64,000 nucleotides of DNA. Origin: Parelaphostrongylus tenuis. Taxonomy: Eukaryota; Nematoda; Chromadorea; Rhabditida; Metastrongylidae. Positions 13,158 through 23,039 of the stretch are shown one piece after another. The position numbers and the translations under genes were made by a program. A model generated the notes under the pieces. That model did not search any database. It was not told the DNA's origin and saw only the letters and a program-made list of their open reading frames with translations. Within the stretch, counting starts at the first letter, position 1. The number at the start of each line of letters is the position of its first letter. The DNA lies in contig JAHQIW010001299.1 of assembly GCA_019055375.1 (NCBI GenBank), positions 1 to 64,000 on the forward strand, written 5' to 3'.

Positions 13158-13691
13158 GTGAAGAGGACTAAGAACATCCGATTTCGTGCCCACCTTTTCG
13201 ACTCAACGATTATCCCTGCTCTGAAGTGTGCAGCAGAAACATGGTCGATACGTAAGCAAGATGAAAGATCACTTAGCGTTATTGAACGCGCAGTCGGAAG
13301 GTCGATGCTAGGAGTATCCCGTATCTCCCAAATGAGAGAAAGGATTCAGAGTTCCGACCTACGTCGGTTTAAAATCGGAGACGCCGTTCTACACGCCAGG
13401 ATATCGAAAATAAGGTGGAACGGACACGCTATGCGCTTCAACGACAACTGATGGGTGAGAGCCGTTACCGACTGGATTCCTCGGGACATCAAGCGCACTA
13501 CTGGAAGACCACCGACCCGTTGGTCCTATTTCTTCACGAAAGCTACAGAAGAAAAATGTGATGCTCAGCGAATCCTTAGAGCGAGGATGACCCACTGGGC
13601 TGCTCTTGCACGCGATAGGGAAAAATGGAAAAGTTGCTGGTACCTGCTCGAGTTACTCGACGATCAACGGGACGACAGGGGACACAGGTGA
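13158..13691 (+). pseudogene. RTE C-terminal region, two frames
   Basis: Two consecutive in-phase frames (13,158-13,451 and 13,455-13,691) separated by a single stop. They carry the RTE C-terminal blocks: RFRAHLFDSTIIPAL, then IERAVGRSMLGVSR, then RWNGHAMRF, then GRPPTRWS, ending in DDQRDDRGHR. Equivalent blocks occur in relics B, C, E and the short relic D. The stop between them (TGA where Trp is expected before VRAVTDW) is one substitution away from coding. Confidence 0.88.
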
Positions 13692-13730
13692 ATACCCAAC
13701 ATACTGCATGCTAGGCTATAAGTGTGAGAG

Positions 13731-13801
13731 CTGGGTACTCATGAATAGCTTGCCAGTTTCTCTGGGAGAAGCGGGAGGAGCTTATTTGTTGAAGGCGACT
13801 C
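13731..13801. repeat. right arm of inverted repeat flanking RTE relic A
   Basis: CTGGGTACTCATGAATAGCT at the left and CTTATTTGTTGAAGGCGACT at the right read as the reverse complement of 10,604-10,673. It starts about 40 bp after the RTE stop codon. The match does not extend beyond the GGCGACTC edge. Confidence 0.85.
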
Positions 13802-14060
13802 CTAACCACCTTTAATGCACTTCCTAGCCGCTTGATTGCAGTCTTACGGCCGATTTGACTCGTAGAAATAGAGTTTTGCCGGGTCGGCGCCGTAGAAGCA
13901 GGGAGCTCATTCTCTGAATCATTCTCGTCTTGGTAAGCACACGGCCCCCTTGGTTCACGTTTACTTCCCTATTCACCAGCTGAGGAAGCACCATGTACCC
14001 TCGTGACTAACCGGGTGAGATCCCTCAAGGAGGGAGGTCCAAAGAGGGAGACTTTATTTC
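13802..14060. other. GC-richer flank, no gene
   Basis: This stretch is visibly richer in G and C than its surroundings (GTTTTGCCGGGTCGGCGCCG; CCTCAAGGAGGGAGGTCC). It does not match the other RTE copies. It may be part of an unrecognised repeat, but no coding or terminal structure is visible. Confidence 0.4.
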
Positions 14061-14863
14061 ATAAAGTACATAAATTCATCGTACTGCTTGCAAATTAGAA
14101 AACAATGGATAGTTCACCAAAAACAGTGCTGCTTATAGCATGAGGCCACTTCATCAATAAATCTCAATTTTTTTATTCGTTCTAATTCTTTATTCATCTC
14201 TATGGCATGCGAAGAAGAGATGGAGGTATGTCGGTTGCTTTCCGATTCCTCCATCTTGTTTGAGCCCTTAGTAATAACATATTTTTCACCTTTGTAAAAT
14301 TTTTTAGCAGTCATTCGATAGCTAAAATCATGTGTGAACTTGGACGACGTATTCTATTTCTTAAATGACCTGTTTTTTTTTGCGCCGCATCAAGTTATGG
14401 TTTTGTTCAACAGTCAAGCATTTCTAGGCAGATTAGGTTTTCTTCGTGAGCAACCAGTAATGATTCGATAGAAAGAACCTTAACAAATCCAAAGGTGGAC
14501 TAGGTTTTTGCAAAGTACTCCTTAGAGCGCTGTGACAATTGCAGGAATACCAGGTTTTGCGATTTCGGATATTTTTCGATGTCTGTATCTTGTCATGAGT
14601 ACTTGGAAAAAAGGGTTTTCTGATTGTTTTCAAAAGTCCTCATAACTGCTCAATAGCTAAATAATCAAAAATACTGAAGGTAGACTTTATTTTCAGAGTG
14701 GCTTCCTTAATGTGCTCTAACAGTGAAGATAAAATATCTTTCATATTCAGGCATTTCCTTACGAACAAGGTTTACCGCTAAAGTTTTAGTAAATGTTCAA
14801 TAGCTGGAATCACGACGATTCTCATAGTACCTTGTTTAAAAAAAATTCTTTTTCTTCCTGTAG
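14061..14863. other. no gene recognised
   Basis: AT-rich sequence. The 66-codon minus-strand frames at 14,114-14,314 and 14,433-14,633 have no recognisable motif or splice framing. Confidence 0.55.
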
Positions 14864-15302
14864 CAATCAAAAGCAGATTCCGGCTTGCAACCAATATATA
14901 TGCTGCAAATGCGTGATAACTTGGCGTCAGTGTCACAAAAACTCACTCTTCTGAGTGCAAAACCCAATATTCTTTCGATTGTTACAGTGTTCTGATGATT
15001 CCACTCCGAAAATTAACCACGTCTCTGAAATCATTGAGATATGCGCTATCGAATAGTTGATGACTTCACTGAAAAAACTTCATCCGACGAGAAATCCGCG
15101 AAGGTAAAAAAAATTTATTTCGACTTTTACAACGCTAAAGTAAACCGTTTTGAAAACGAAGTACACCGTTCAAATTCACTTTATCTTAGCTATCAATAAA
15201 CACTAGAAATTCAGTGGGAATAGGTCTTTTTCCAGAAAGACCAAGAGCTCACGAACGAAATCTTTGAAATGCGATTACTTGCGGCAGAAATTGTTCTCGA
15301 TA
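14864..15302 (+). CDS. possible exons of an unidentified host gene
   Basis: Two stretches look exonic. After TTTTCTTCCTGTAG at 14,864 comes a frame rich in ordinary residues (QSKADSGLQPIYMLQMRDN). After TTTTTCCAG at about 15,238 comes KDQELTNEIFEMRLLAAEIV, ending at an AG-GTAGGA donor near 15,302. Between them MRYRIVDDFTEKTSSDEKSA ends at AAG-GTAAAA in a phase that matches the following exon. The phases toward the next candidate (15,614) do not join cleanly, so the model is incomplete or this is a decayed gene. No domain is recognised. Confidence 0.3.
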
Positions 15303-15613
15303 GGTAGGATTTTCGAACAATTGTGCGTCATTTTTTTTAGAAATACGTTTACAAAAGTTTTTTCGCCAACCGTTTGATTTTTCATGCAAAAAAGTTTATA
15401 TAATCAAAATCTAATAATACAATCCCAAGAAACTCGTGGTAAATTAGTAAAAATGGACTGCGGTTGCAAAACGTTATGTTTCATTAATTAGTAGAATTTA
15501 CAACGGAAATCTATCCACACAGCAAGCTTACTATGAAAAAATGATACTTTCTAAGCTATTCATTGTCTGCAAAAACATCAACAAGATAAGAGAAATTGTT
15601 CGATAACAGCTGA

Positions 15614-15707
15614 AAATACTTCTTTTTGCTTAGATATGGCTTCTTCCTTTGAAAAAGGAAAGATTTTGGGAAGCATTAGCGTTAATCTTGCTGATGAAGA
15701 CGTCTAG
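15614..15707 (+). CDS. possible exon, unidentified
   Basis: After an acceptor TTTTTGCTTAG the frame reads MASSFEKGKILGSISVNLAD and ends at a GTAAGT donor near 15,708. A second frame is also open, so the coding frame is not certain. It lies between the candidate exons at 15.24 and 16.37 kb and may belong with them. Confidence 0.25.
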
Positions 15708-16340
15708 TAAGTGGTATTTTATTATCTTTCGTAATACTATTCTTCTGAGAAGTTGATTAACTCGAATTTATATTGGATCATGCATCAACTTTCGTAACCG
15801 TCCGAACGAGGGGCCTAGCTGCGCGTCACAAAACCGTCATCGTCTGCGAAGGAATATGAACGAGTAGAAGAAGTTTCGTAGTATTTGATTCAATCTTTCC
15901 TTCTGCTGTTTCTTTCAGAGCGGAGAAAAAATTCCCAATTGAATAAAAAGTTGCATCCCACATGCCCAACACTTTAGGATATCGACCGATCGCCGGCTCC
16001 AGATCTATGAATTAGCCGGTAAACAAACTCGCCAAATACGCGAAACATGGCCTTTTTTGCTCTGTTGCGCTGCAGTGAAACGGTCTCTTCTAAAATATCA
16101 GCACAACTATGGAATTATTGAAAGTTACGCTACCGAGTGATAGCTAAGAGTCTGAAGAAAGAGCTCTGTACGGCAACTTACAAAGCATATTTTTTTCTCC
16201 TGCAATGCTAAAACGCCTTTTCAAGAACCCGTTACATTTTTGTGTTTTTCGAGATTTGTGCTATCGAATGAGTACAACCACTCTAAGGAAGGTGTTTATT
16301 ACAGTGATATATAAGGTAGGTAAGAAAAAAAAACTCGTGG

Positions 16341-16655
16341 TTGCGTGGAACAAAAATTCGTTTCAGATTTTACAGCGTTATAAAAGATGCTTCAAAAAAC
16401 TGGCTATGTGTGTCTTCAGCCAGAGATATAGGCTTTCGAACGATTACTCACACTTGTACGAAAAATTCTCGTACAGAGGATGAGGTCGAATATATATTTG
16501 TTTCCTTGAACAAAAAAGTACCATTTTTTGAGGCAAAACTACTAGATGTTGATAGTTCCTTCATAGATTTTCAGATGGTTCTGAGAACTTACCCAGTACT
16601 ATGTTATTGCTTCAAGAAATTTAGGTCTCTCATGTCTGCAGTCGCGTTGAAATGA
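16341..16655 (+). CDS. possible exon of an unidentified host gene
   Basis: A 104-codon open frame. Its exonic part probably begins after GTTTCAG at about 16,366 with FYSVIKDASKNWLCVSSARD, followed by EDEVEYIFVSLNKKVPFFEA and a DVDSSFIDFQM block. It ends with YCFKKFRSLMSAVALK and a TGA. Amino acid composition is balanced, unlike the random Ser/Leu/Phe-rich frames around it, and a good acceptor is present. No family is recognised. An acceptor-like TTTTCAG also occurs inside (about 16,574), so the 3' end of the exon could be different. A following stretch after ATTTTCAG at 16,685 (IKDENEVSHQLNRTSEDG) may be another exon. Confidence 0.35.
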   Translation: MRGTKIRFRFYSVIKDASKNWLCVSSARDIGFRTITHTCTKNSRTEDEVEYIFVSLNKKVPFFEAKLLDVDSSFIDFQMVLRTYPVLCYCFKKFRSLMSAVALK

Positions 16656-16684
16656 AAGCGTCTTGAAATACCAAATAATTTTCA

Positions 16685-16808
16685 GGCCCATGTATTAAGG
16701 ACGAGAACGAAGTTAGTCACCAACTCAATAGAACAAGCGAAGATGGTGAGCCGTCTATCACCGCTTGCATGTATACAGCTGATGCCTCTCAACTCCGAAA
16801 AGAAAAGT
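16685..16808 (+). CDS. possible terminal exon, unidentified
   Basis: After TAATTTTCAG the frame reads GPCIKDENEVSHQLNRTSED and continues to ASQLRKEK with a TAG stop at about 16,808. Its composition resembles real protein. Its relation to the 16,341-16,655 frame is unresolved because that frame ends in its own stop. Confidence 0.27.
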
Positions 16809-17066
16809 AGGTTCTTGTGATACGATTCCATCAAATTGTACCACTCAATGGGTAAACAGTTGTACTACAAGAAAATAAAGCAAGGTATCCACAAAAATAA
16901 GACATCTTTTGCATCATTACCAAAATCTGCTCTCTGGTCTTGTTCCCATGAGTCTGATAGCTCAGCGTTTTGATTCAGTTCATGCTTGCTGGGCAAAATT
17001 TGCAAGCATTATCGACATTTCTTACTCTTATTCTTCTTGTTCACCTTCTCGCTCTTTCACTTGTTA

Positions 17067-17242
17067 CTGTGGCCGCGTGGTCAGTGACTTTCGGCGTGGC
17101 TTGATGCGAAGATGATCAAACACCATCCTCCCGAACATTCTCTGACAATCAGCAGCGAATGTCCCATAGAACGCCCAGTTCGGCTTTCTTCAAGATTGCA
17201 AGAGATGTGCTCAACAAGTATTCTACGATGTTTTGAGATAAA
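17067..17242 (+). repeat. tRNA-derived SINE, diverged copy
   Basis: Starts TGTGGCCGCGTGGTCAGTGA, related to the tRNA-Ser-like head of 2,279-2,460, and ends AGTATTCTACGATG like the other copies. The middle parts align with gaps. The 80-codon frame that overlaps it is therefore not taken as a gene. Confidence 0.5.
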
Positions 17243-18539
17243 AAAAATTCCTCAATCAAGGTTGAACACGACATCTCAAAAACTACTTGATTTTAAGAAA
17301 TGCCGGGGTCCGCACACTGAAAACAAATGCGGCACTGATCAAATAAGGTGGTAAAATAGTTGATACTAACATTTCTAATTATTACCGTCACTTAACTGAT
17401 GCTCATCATTTTTATTATTAATCAATAGTTGATCAAATAAATTTTTGCAAGGAGGAAGTGCACATGATCCAGTTCGCTATAAGGAGTGCTATGAGCATCC
17501 ATACAACGGCCATACTCTAATCGTAGGGATTACTTTGGAGTTTAAGAGAGCTTTTTGGTTGCCCTTACTTCGATATAGCCCGTGTTAATCTAACGATCTA
17601 ATAAAGCGTGTACAACTTGCACAGAAAGATTACTGGGAGTGCTGCAACTTTCTCTCAGATCTCCTTGCCCAAATTTTATTCGTTACCCTTATCGTTTGAA
17701 AAGGGTTAAAAGAAGAAGATCCATGAGTGACTTTTCCTTGACCCCAGCGCTAGTCTACAAGATGTTATGTTCTATGAACTGCGTTCGAAGAACTTACATG
17801 AATTATCAACATTTAAAGTAATACTAGTGAATTTCAATGGCTTCCAGCCTTTTTAATGGTCCATTTTTAGGATAAAGTTTTGATAGAGAAAAATAAATAT
17901 CTGACTGATTATGAAAAAGTCTTCTTTCTCAAATGAACTGCAATAGAAATATAAACAAGAAGCTTTAATGTTTATTCAAACTTTACTTTCTTTAGTCTAC
18001 ATTCTTAGGAAAGAATTATTTGCGTGTTTTCGTAGAGTTCTTCTTTATCGTATGATCGTCCGATTCATCATCCTCCATCATCAGAGATGGAACGTCGCAC
18101 AACGTGTCATCCTCATTCTGCTCGGAGAGAACACTAACTTCGCAAATTCTCGTTCAGTGCTTTTTTCTATTAGTTCTAGGGCTTTGATAAATGTAAAACG
18201 AGTACAAAATATGTTTGAATCTCGAAAGGCTGATCACTATTTGATGAAAACTAAGAGGTGGCTCAATCTACGTTCAAGTGGAATGTACCTAACTTAAGAA
18301 AAACCCGATTTTCTCTGTACCCTCATTGAGTAGAAACTCAAATCATATAACGTCGCGAATTAAAGTATCTTTCAGCTGCCATATTCCGACCTTCTGAAGG
18401 CGTCCATACTAATATATATGCGTATATTACTGCTATTTCCCCTTCAATGGAAATTTTCGAACAAATACTACAGCAGAGCCTGAGGGTAGATTTCTTCACA
18501 AAACCGCACGTCAGTCCTAATCTATTCAAATCAACGAAA
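17243..18539. other. no firm gene
   Basis: Two short exon-like pieces lie near 17,296-17,345 (KCRGPHTENKCGTDQIR) and 17,451-17,560 (GGSAHDPVRYKECYEHPYNG). Each is preceded by an AG, and both are too short to assign. The 109-codon frame at 17,968-18,297 is Leu/Ile/Arg-rich with no motif and is not supported. Confidence 0.4.
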
Positions 18540-19600
18540 ACGTGGCAGCTCCTTCAACACGTCATCCAAGCGGTCTTAGATGCCTTCAGGCACTGCTCTG
18601 CTTCACGTTAATCGATTTGAAGAAGGCTGTAATCAAGATGAAATAGAAGCAGTCAGTGGAGCTCTGAACAGGCATGACGTGCTTATTCATGAGTGCCATA
18701 TTAAGGTTCTACAATCAAAATATTATCACTCATGACATCATTTATAGAAGATTTTACTGGTAACGTAGGAAGACAGGTCCAACATGACGTTATCATTCCC
18801 CCACAACATTCACTGTCACGCTCAGAAGTGTTATGCAAACATTCATCAAAATGGGACATGACAATTACACCAATTCTCATTGCTCATGACATCATTTCTA
18901 TAACATCAAGCACAAATCAGGTAAACGAATGTTGGACGACTTCGGAAACGCTTATAAAAATGGGTTTCTGTCTTTAGCCTACAAAACAATAATCAGGTGT
19001 AACGAGTTTTTTGAATTCCTCATTCATGTTAAAAGAAATTAATGTCCCCAAAAGCTTCTTATATCTGTCTGTGTCGCATAGTCGATATGACAACGATTTC
19101 ATACTACACAGTTGAGCATGAAAAAGCAAGAAGATTGAAGATCCATTAAGACCACAAGGCTGCAGTGAAACGAACACCCGATTGCGCGCCCACCTTGCGG
19201 AAGGTCAATGCTGGAAGTGTCCTCTATATCGCGAAGAAAAAAGATCAACATTTCCGGCCTATATCAATGATCAAAACTGAAAAATGCTGCTCTACGCCCA
19301 CGCTACCGAGGACGAGCTGGACCAGACACGTAATGCGTTTCAAAGATAGCCGATGATCTAGAGCCGTTATCGCTTGGATTCCTCAAGATGCCAAATCGCA
19401 TAACAACAAGAAGATCACCGACCCGATGGTTTGATTACTCACAAATGGCCCAGAAGAAAGTTGTGATGCATAACGATCCCTAGAACGAGGAAAGACCACC
19501 AGGCCATTCTTGCACGCATATGGGAGAAATGCAAGTGTTACTGGTGCCAATTTGAGCGACTCAACTAATAGCTGGACGACAAGTGAAAATTCATAAAGAT
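18540..19600 (+). mobile_element. RTE relic B, reverse transcriptase to C-terminus, badly decayed
   Basis: DNA alignable with relic A: a LIDLKKA-like motif A near 18,610, a NVGRQVQHDVI remnant of motif B near 18,760, a DFGNAYKNGFL-like block near 18,940, the C-terminal RTWSRHVMRFKDSR block at 19,315-19,356, and a closing GACGACAAGTGA near 19,575. It is full of stops and frameshifts and is truncated at its 5' end. Confidence 0.8.
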
Positions 19601-22141
19601 GAGGCGCTATTAAGCCATCTTTGCCTGATTTATTTTATTCCAGCATACTCCTGTTGCGCAAAGTATTTTAACATCCAAAACGATCTCACCAACTCATTTG
19701 GGTTACGATTCCTGTGATTCTGGAAAGAGTAGTCTCAATGATCTGATAGATGAATTACGATATCCTCGATAATACTATTCATACCGATGATCGAGCTGTG
19801 TTATGACCAAAAATTATTGGGCGAAACATGGTCAAAGTAAAGTGTAGCCATGTTCTCATTTATCAGCGGAAGTGATACTTATTTTCTGCGATCTTTATTG
19901 AAGCAAATCACGGTTTCAATTCACTAATCAATTTATATTGCTTAACATTTTGGCGAATGGACTTCGACCGACGTAAATCTTCGATTTTGAATATTTGTTG
20001 TAATAAACAGTATCCAAAGTCACCACAACAATTACAAACAAACAAAAATAGATAGTCGATCATTAACGATCATGCACATTGAATGTGATGCTAGATCATC
20101 GACAGCACCCAATAATTTAGATTATTAGTGTACTACAAGAACTGAGATCTATGCAGAAATATAGAAGAGCATTTTATCGTCCTATGAGCTCTTGAATATT
20201 ATATATCTATTTATCCATACTATGAGCATTATTCGTCGTTGCAAGCATTACCGCTGTACATACGACTCATTTTGCGTATTCTATGCATTTTCTTAGCTGA
20301 TTGACCTCAAGGCGATTCCATTTACCTCTCCCGACTTCCAAGAACTCAAAATAATTCTAATGCGATGACGTGCTGGTGGTTGTAGCTGCCCATTGGTAAA
20401 TCACACACCTGGTCGTTCTCTGCTTCCCAAGGGTATCCTCCTCTTGCATGCATACACTATGCTGAGTATTACGGAACATTTATGGCTCGTCTTTGCAGAG
20501 ACGAGTCGAATACTTTTGCATGCGGAAAACCCTGTGCAGAAAGCCACAAACATGCTTAGAAAATCTCGTCAGTAATGCATACTTCTCATTTGCTCGTTGC
20601 TGTTACTTGGCATTCACTTCTTTAAAAGTGTGCCTTTAGACGTGGTTGACTGAGAAAATGCGAGGCAGTTTTGCGTCCATTAGCTTGATAGAAAGGGACC
20701 TTCGAACCTTCAGCCAATTGCATAATATTGTGCCAAATCACATCAGAAGACAATGATGAAGAGATTGTTGCTAAATGGTCGTGAAAAGTGTTGTCACCCA
20801 GAATCTGACCCTACTCTTTGGTGACGAAAGGAGGTGTTCAAGAAAACCTGAGACTCGGGTGCAAGAAACTAATCAACGTACTCTACATTCTCGACTTTTA
20901 AAAAGCTAAACATAGCAAAGCATGACTGTGACGATCATATAAAGTACGTCTTAAAAGACACTCTCACTCTCACAAGATAGCTGACGAGACCACGCATCAA
21001 AAGTAATCAGCATATTCATATCTCAAAAATCTTGTTTTCATGCTGGAATATACAGATTCTTTGGACACGTGAGAGTTCTCTTCTGAAATTAGCTATAGGA
21101 ATGCCGCTTTAGTGACGATGCATATAACTGCCAACAAAAATCCGTCCACCCAACGGGCTTACCTACCTCAGCAGTGAGGCGTACATTTCTCTTAAGTGGG
21201 ATATCGGACTTCTCCGAAACATTAGTGCCAATGTACTGCATTCTATTCGAAAAACCTTACTGTTGATAACCCATTGCCAACACAACAAGAAAATAGTAAA
21301 ATATATAGTCAATGATGAATTTGATAGAGTTGATTTTAGAAATTACGATGAGATCTACAAAAACGAACATCTATGACGCTTCGACGAAATCCTGTCTCAG
21401 GCAAGAAAGATAATCTCATAAGCAATTTTTTTTCTGTTTTTGTATAAAACATTAAGACAAAACGAACTTCATTAAGCAAGGCGATTACACGAATTATTGG
21501 ATCGACTAGAGGGCACACAGCAAGTATTGTACATCGTAAGGCGACTGTTCCGCGCCTGCCTTCGATGTAATGTAAGCGGAACATCACCCTTGATAAGGTG
21601 CAGAAATGCGAGTCGAAGGAATATTGTTGCGTTCAATCCACAGAGGATCGCTGAGAAAAATAAACTCTAAAAAGGCGTGACTGGCGAGGCATAGTATGTG
21701 TTAAATTAATCATATATGATTATTGTCGCGATTAGTCGATAGACAGTCTTGATAAATTTTTAAGTGTCAAGTAAATTTGCAAATCTAAATACGTTTGTGA
21801 ATTGTGGACGAGAAATAGCAAATCGATCATGATATGCGCTGAGATTCGCAAAATTTGAATTTGTTTTTCAGTAAAGAATATGAGATGCAGACAGCGAAAG
21901 AAGATAGAGAAACCAACTGAATTGAATGATGCAACAGAACTGATCGGTCGCTGTACCAGCGATCCAAAAATCATCTATTAACGTCTCTTCACAAAGAAGT
22001 TGAAAGAGGCACTGTGAAATTAAGCAGAGACAGACCTTCATAAGCTATAGCATAGCACAGCCTAATGCATAAGACATTCAATTATCATTTTCATCCCTGT
22101 TGAAATTGAATGTATGGATATATCAACACTAAAAGCATCTT
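19601..22141. other. no gene recognised
   Basis: AT-rich sequence with scattered short frames (60-83 codons), none with a recognisable motif. No tRNA-like, terminal-repeat or tandem structure was noticed. Confidence 0.55.
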
Positions 22142-22495
22142 TTATTTTTCACAAGGGAACTGTGCTCGGTTTTTTTCTGCGAATCTTGGGCTGGGCCTTG
22201 ATGGTGGCCCAGTTTTTGGTGAAGCGGCTCCTTTTTCTGAAACATAACTATTGAAGTCTAAAATCACATTCATCACGGAATAAGTAATCGACATTTTCCA
22301 CAAACTCTCAGCTTATGATTCTGAACCGTTAAAAAAAATAAGAAATTGGTAAAGTCTAAAAAGTATCAAAAATGCATAAGAGTGCTTTCAAAACGTACTA
22401 GTTTTCTTTTGGCGGCCTGTCATGCATTGCGCTATCGGAAACAGGAGTATGACCGCCAGTCCCATGACTTTCCAAGCGACCGTCGCATCGATCAT
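22142..22495 (-). CDS. small secreted protein, two exons, 63 residues, function unknown
   Basis: Exon 1 (22,495 down to 22,399) encodes MIDATVAWKVMGLAVILLF followed by PIAQCMTGRQKKT. This is a classical signal peptide with a hydrophobic core around residues 10-20 and likely cleavage near the AQC or CMTG region. It ends in phase 1 at an A-GTACGT donor. Exon 2 starts at 22,236 after GTTATGTTTCAG, joins in frame, and encodes KGAASPKTGPPSRPSPRFAE and NRAQFPCEK before TAA at 22,144-22,142. The 162-bp intron is canonical, and an AATAAA overlaps the stop. An AAAGCAG just before the ATG could serve as a trans-splice acceptor. The mature part is short, basic and Pro/Ser-rich with one Cys near its end. 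No family is recognised. Splice phase, signal peptide and stop agree, which is why it is called. Confidence 0.6.
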
Positions 22496-23039
22496 CTGCT
22501 TTAGAACGTAAACTTTAAAAAGGAAGAAATTATGACATTCATGTTACGCAGTTTTTATCATTTGTCCTTCATGGACTGCCCCAGATAATATTAGATTTGG
22601 ACTTAGCAACTGTCACCGCAGGATCTGGCTGTCTGGCCTTCGTAAAGTCCTATTCCGATAGCATAAACTCCACTCTGTACAAGGCCACGCATCTCCCTCA
22701 CTGAGGGATCTCCGCTCGGTTGATCGCAACGACAAGTGGTGCATGTTGCCAGGTGGTGAAAAGCGGATTGAATCAAATTTGAAAGCGATCATGTGTTTTC
22801 CATAGATACACGTGGATTGCGAAAACTCTTCGCCTCTGCCGCACCAATTTGACCTGTGTTCAACTCTAAAAGTCAAATTGTTCAAAAGCCTGCGATCAAA
22901 GGGCTGAGCAGTACATGAAAGATTGTTAGGAGCGGCCTTCAACTAATAAGATCCTCTTTCTTCTTCAGGAAAGACTGGCATACTACCTGTAAGCAGACAA
23001 ATTCAATGCTCAACAATTTGCACACTGGATATCATATGG
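22496..23039. other. no firm gene; possible 5' extension of RTE relic C
   Basis: A 109-codon minus-strand frame (22,613-22,942) has no recognisable motif. The segment (AAGGCCACGCATCTCCCTCA and onward) is more GC-rich than its surroundings and directly precedes RTE relic C, so it may be untranslated sequence of a longer RTE element. Relic A has no clear counterpart. Confidence 0.35.

Larger units (their letters stand above)
10690..13720 (+). mobile_element. RTE-type non-LTR retrotransposon relic A (longest copy)
   Basis: A near-complete RTE-like LINE. In order it has an apurinic-type endonuclease domain (10,860 to about 11,600), a linker with frameshifts, a reverse transcriptase (12,307-13,083) and a C-terminal region (13,158-13,691) ending in LLDDQRDDRGHR. 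It is broken by a stop after the endonuclease ORF and by several frameshifts. The second Asp of the RT catalytic FADD motif is Lys (FADK), so the RT would be inactive even in frame. Related relics in this window lie at 18,540, 23,040, 31,675 and 57,360 on the plus strand and at 47,890-49,080 on the minus strand. Confidence 0.92.

Noticed and set aside
17112..17354. 80-codon frame as a gene
   Set aside because: Its first two thirds overlap the diverged tRNA-like SINE at 17,067-17,242.
17968..18297. 109-codon hydrophobic frame
   Set aside because: Looks like a multi-pass membrane protein at first glance, but residue order is irregular and neither acceptor, donor nor homology supports it.
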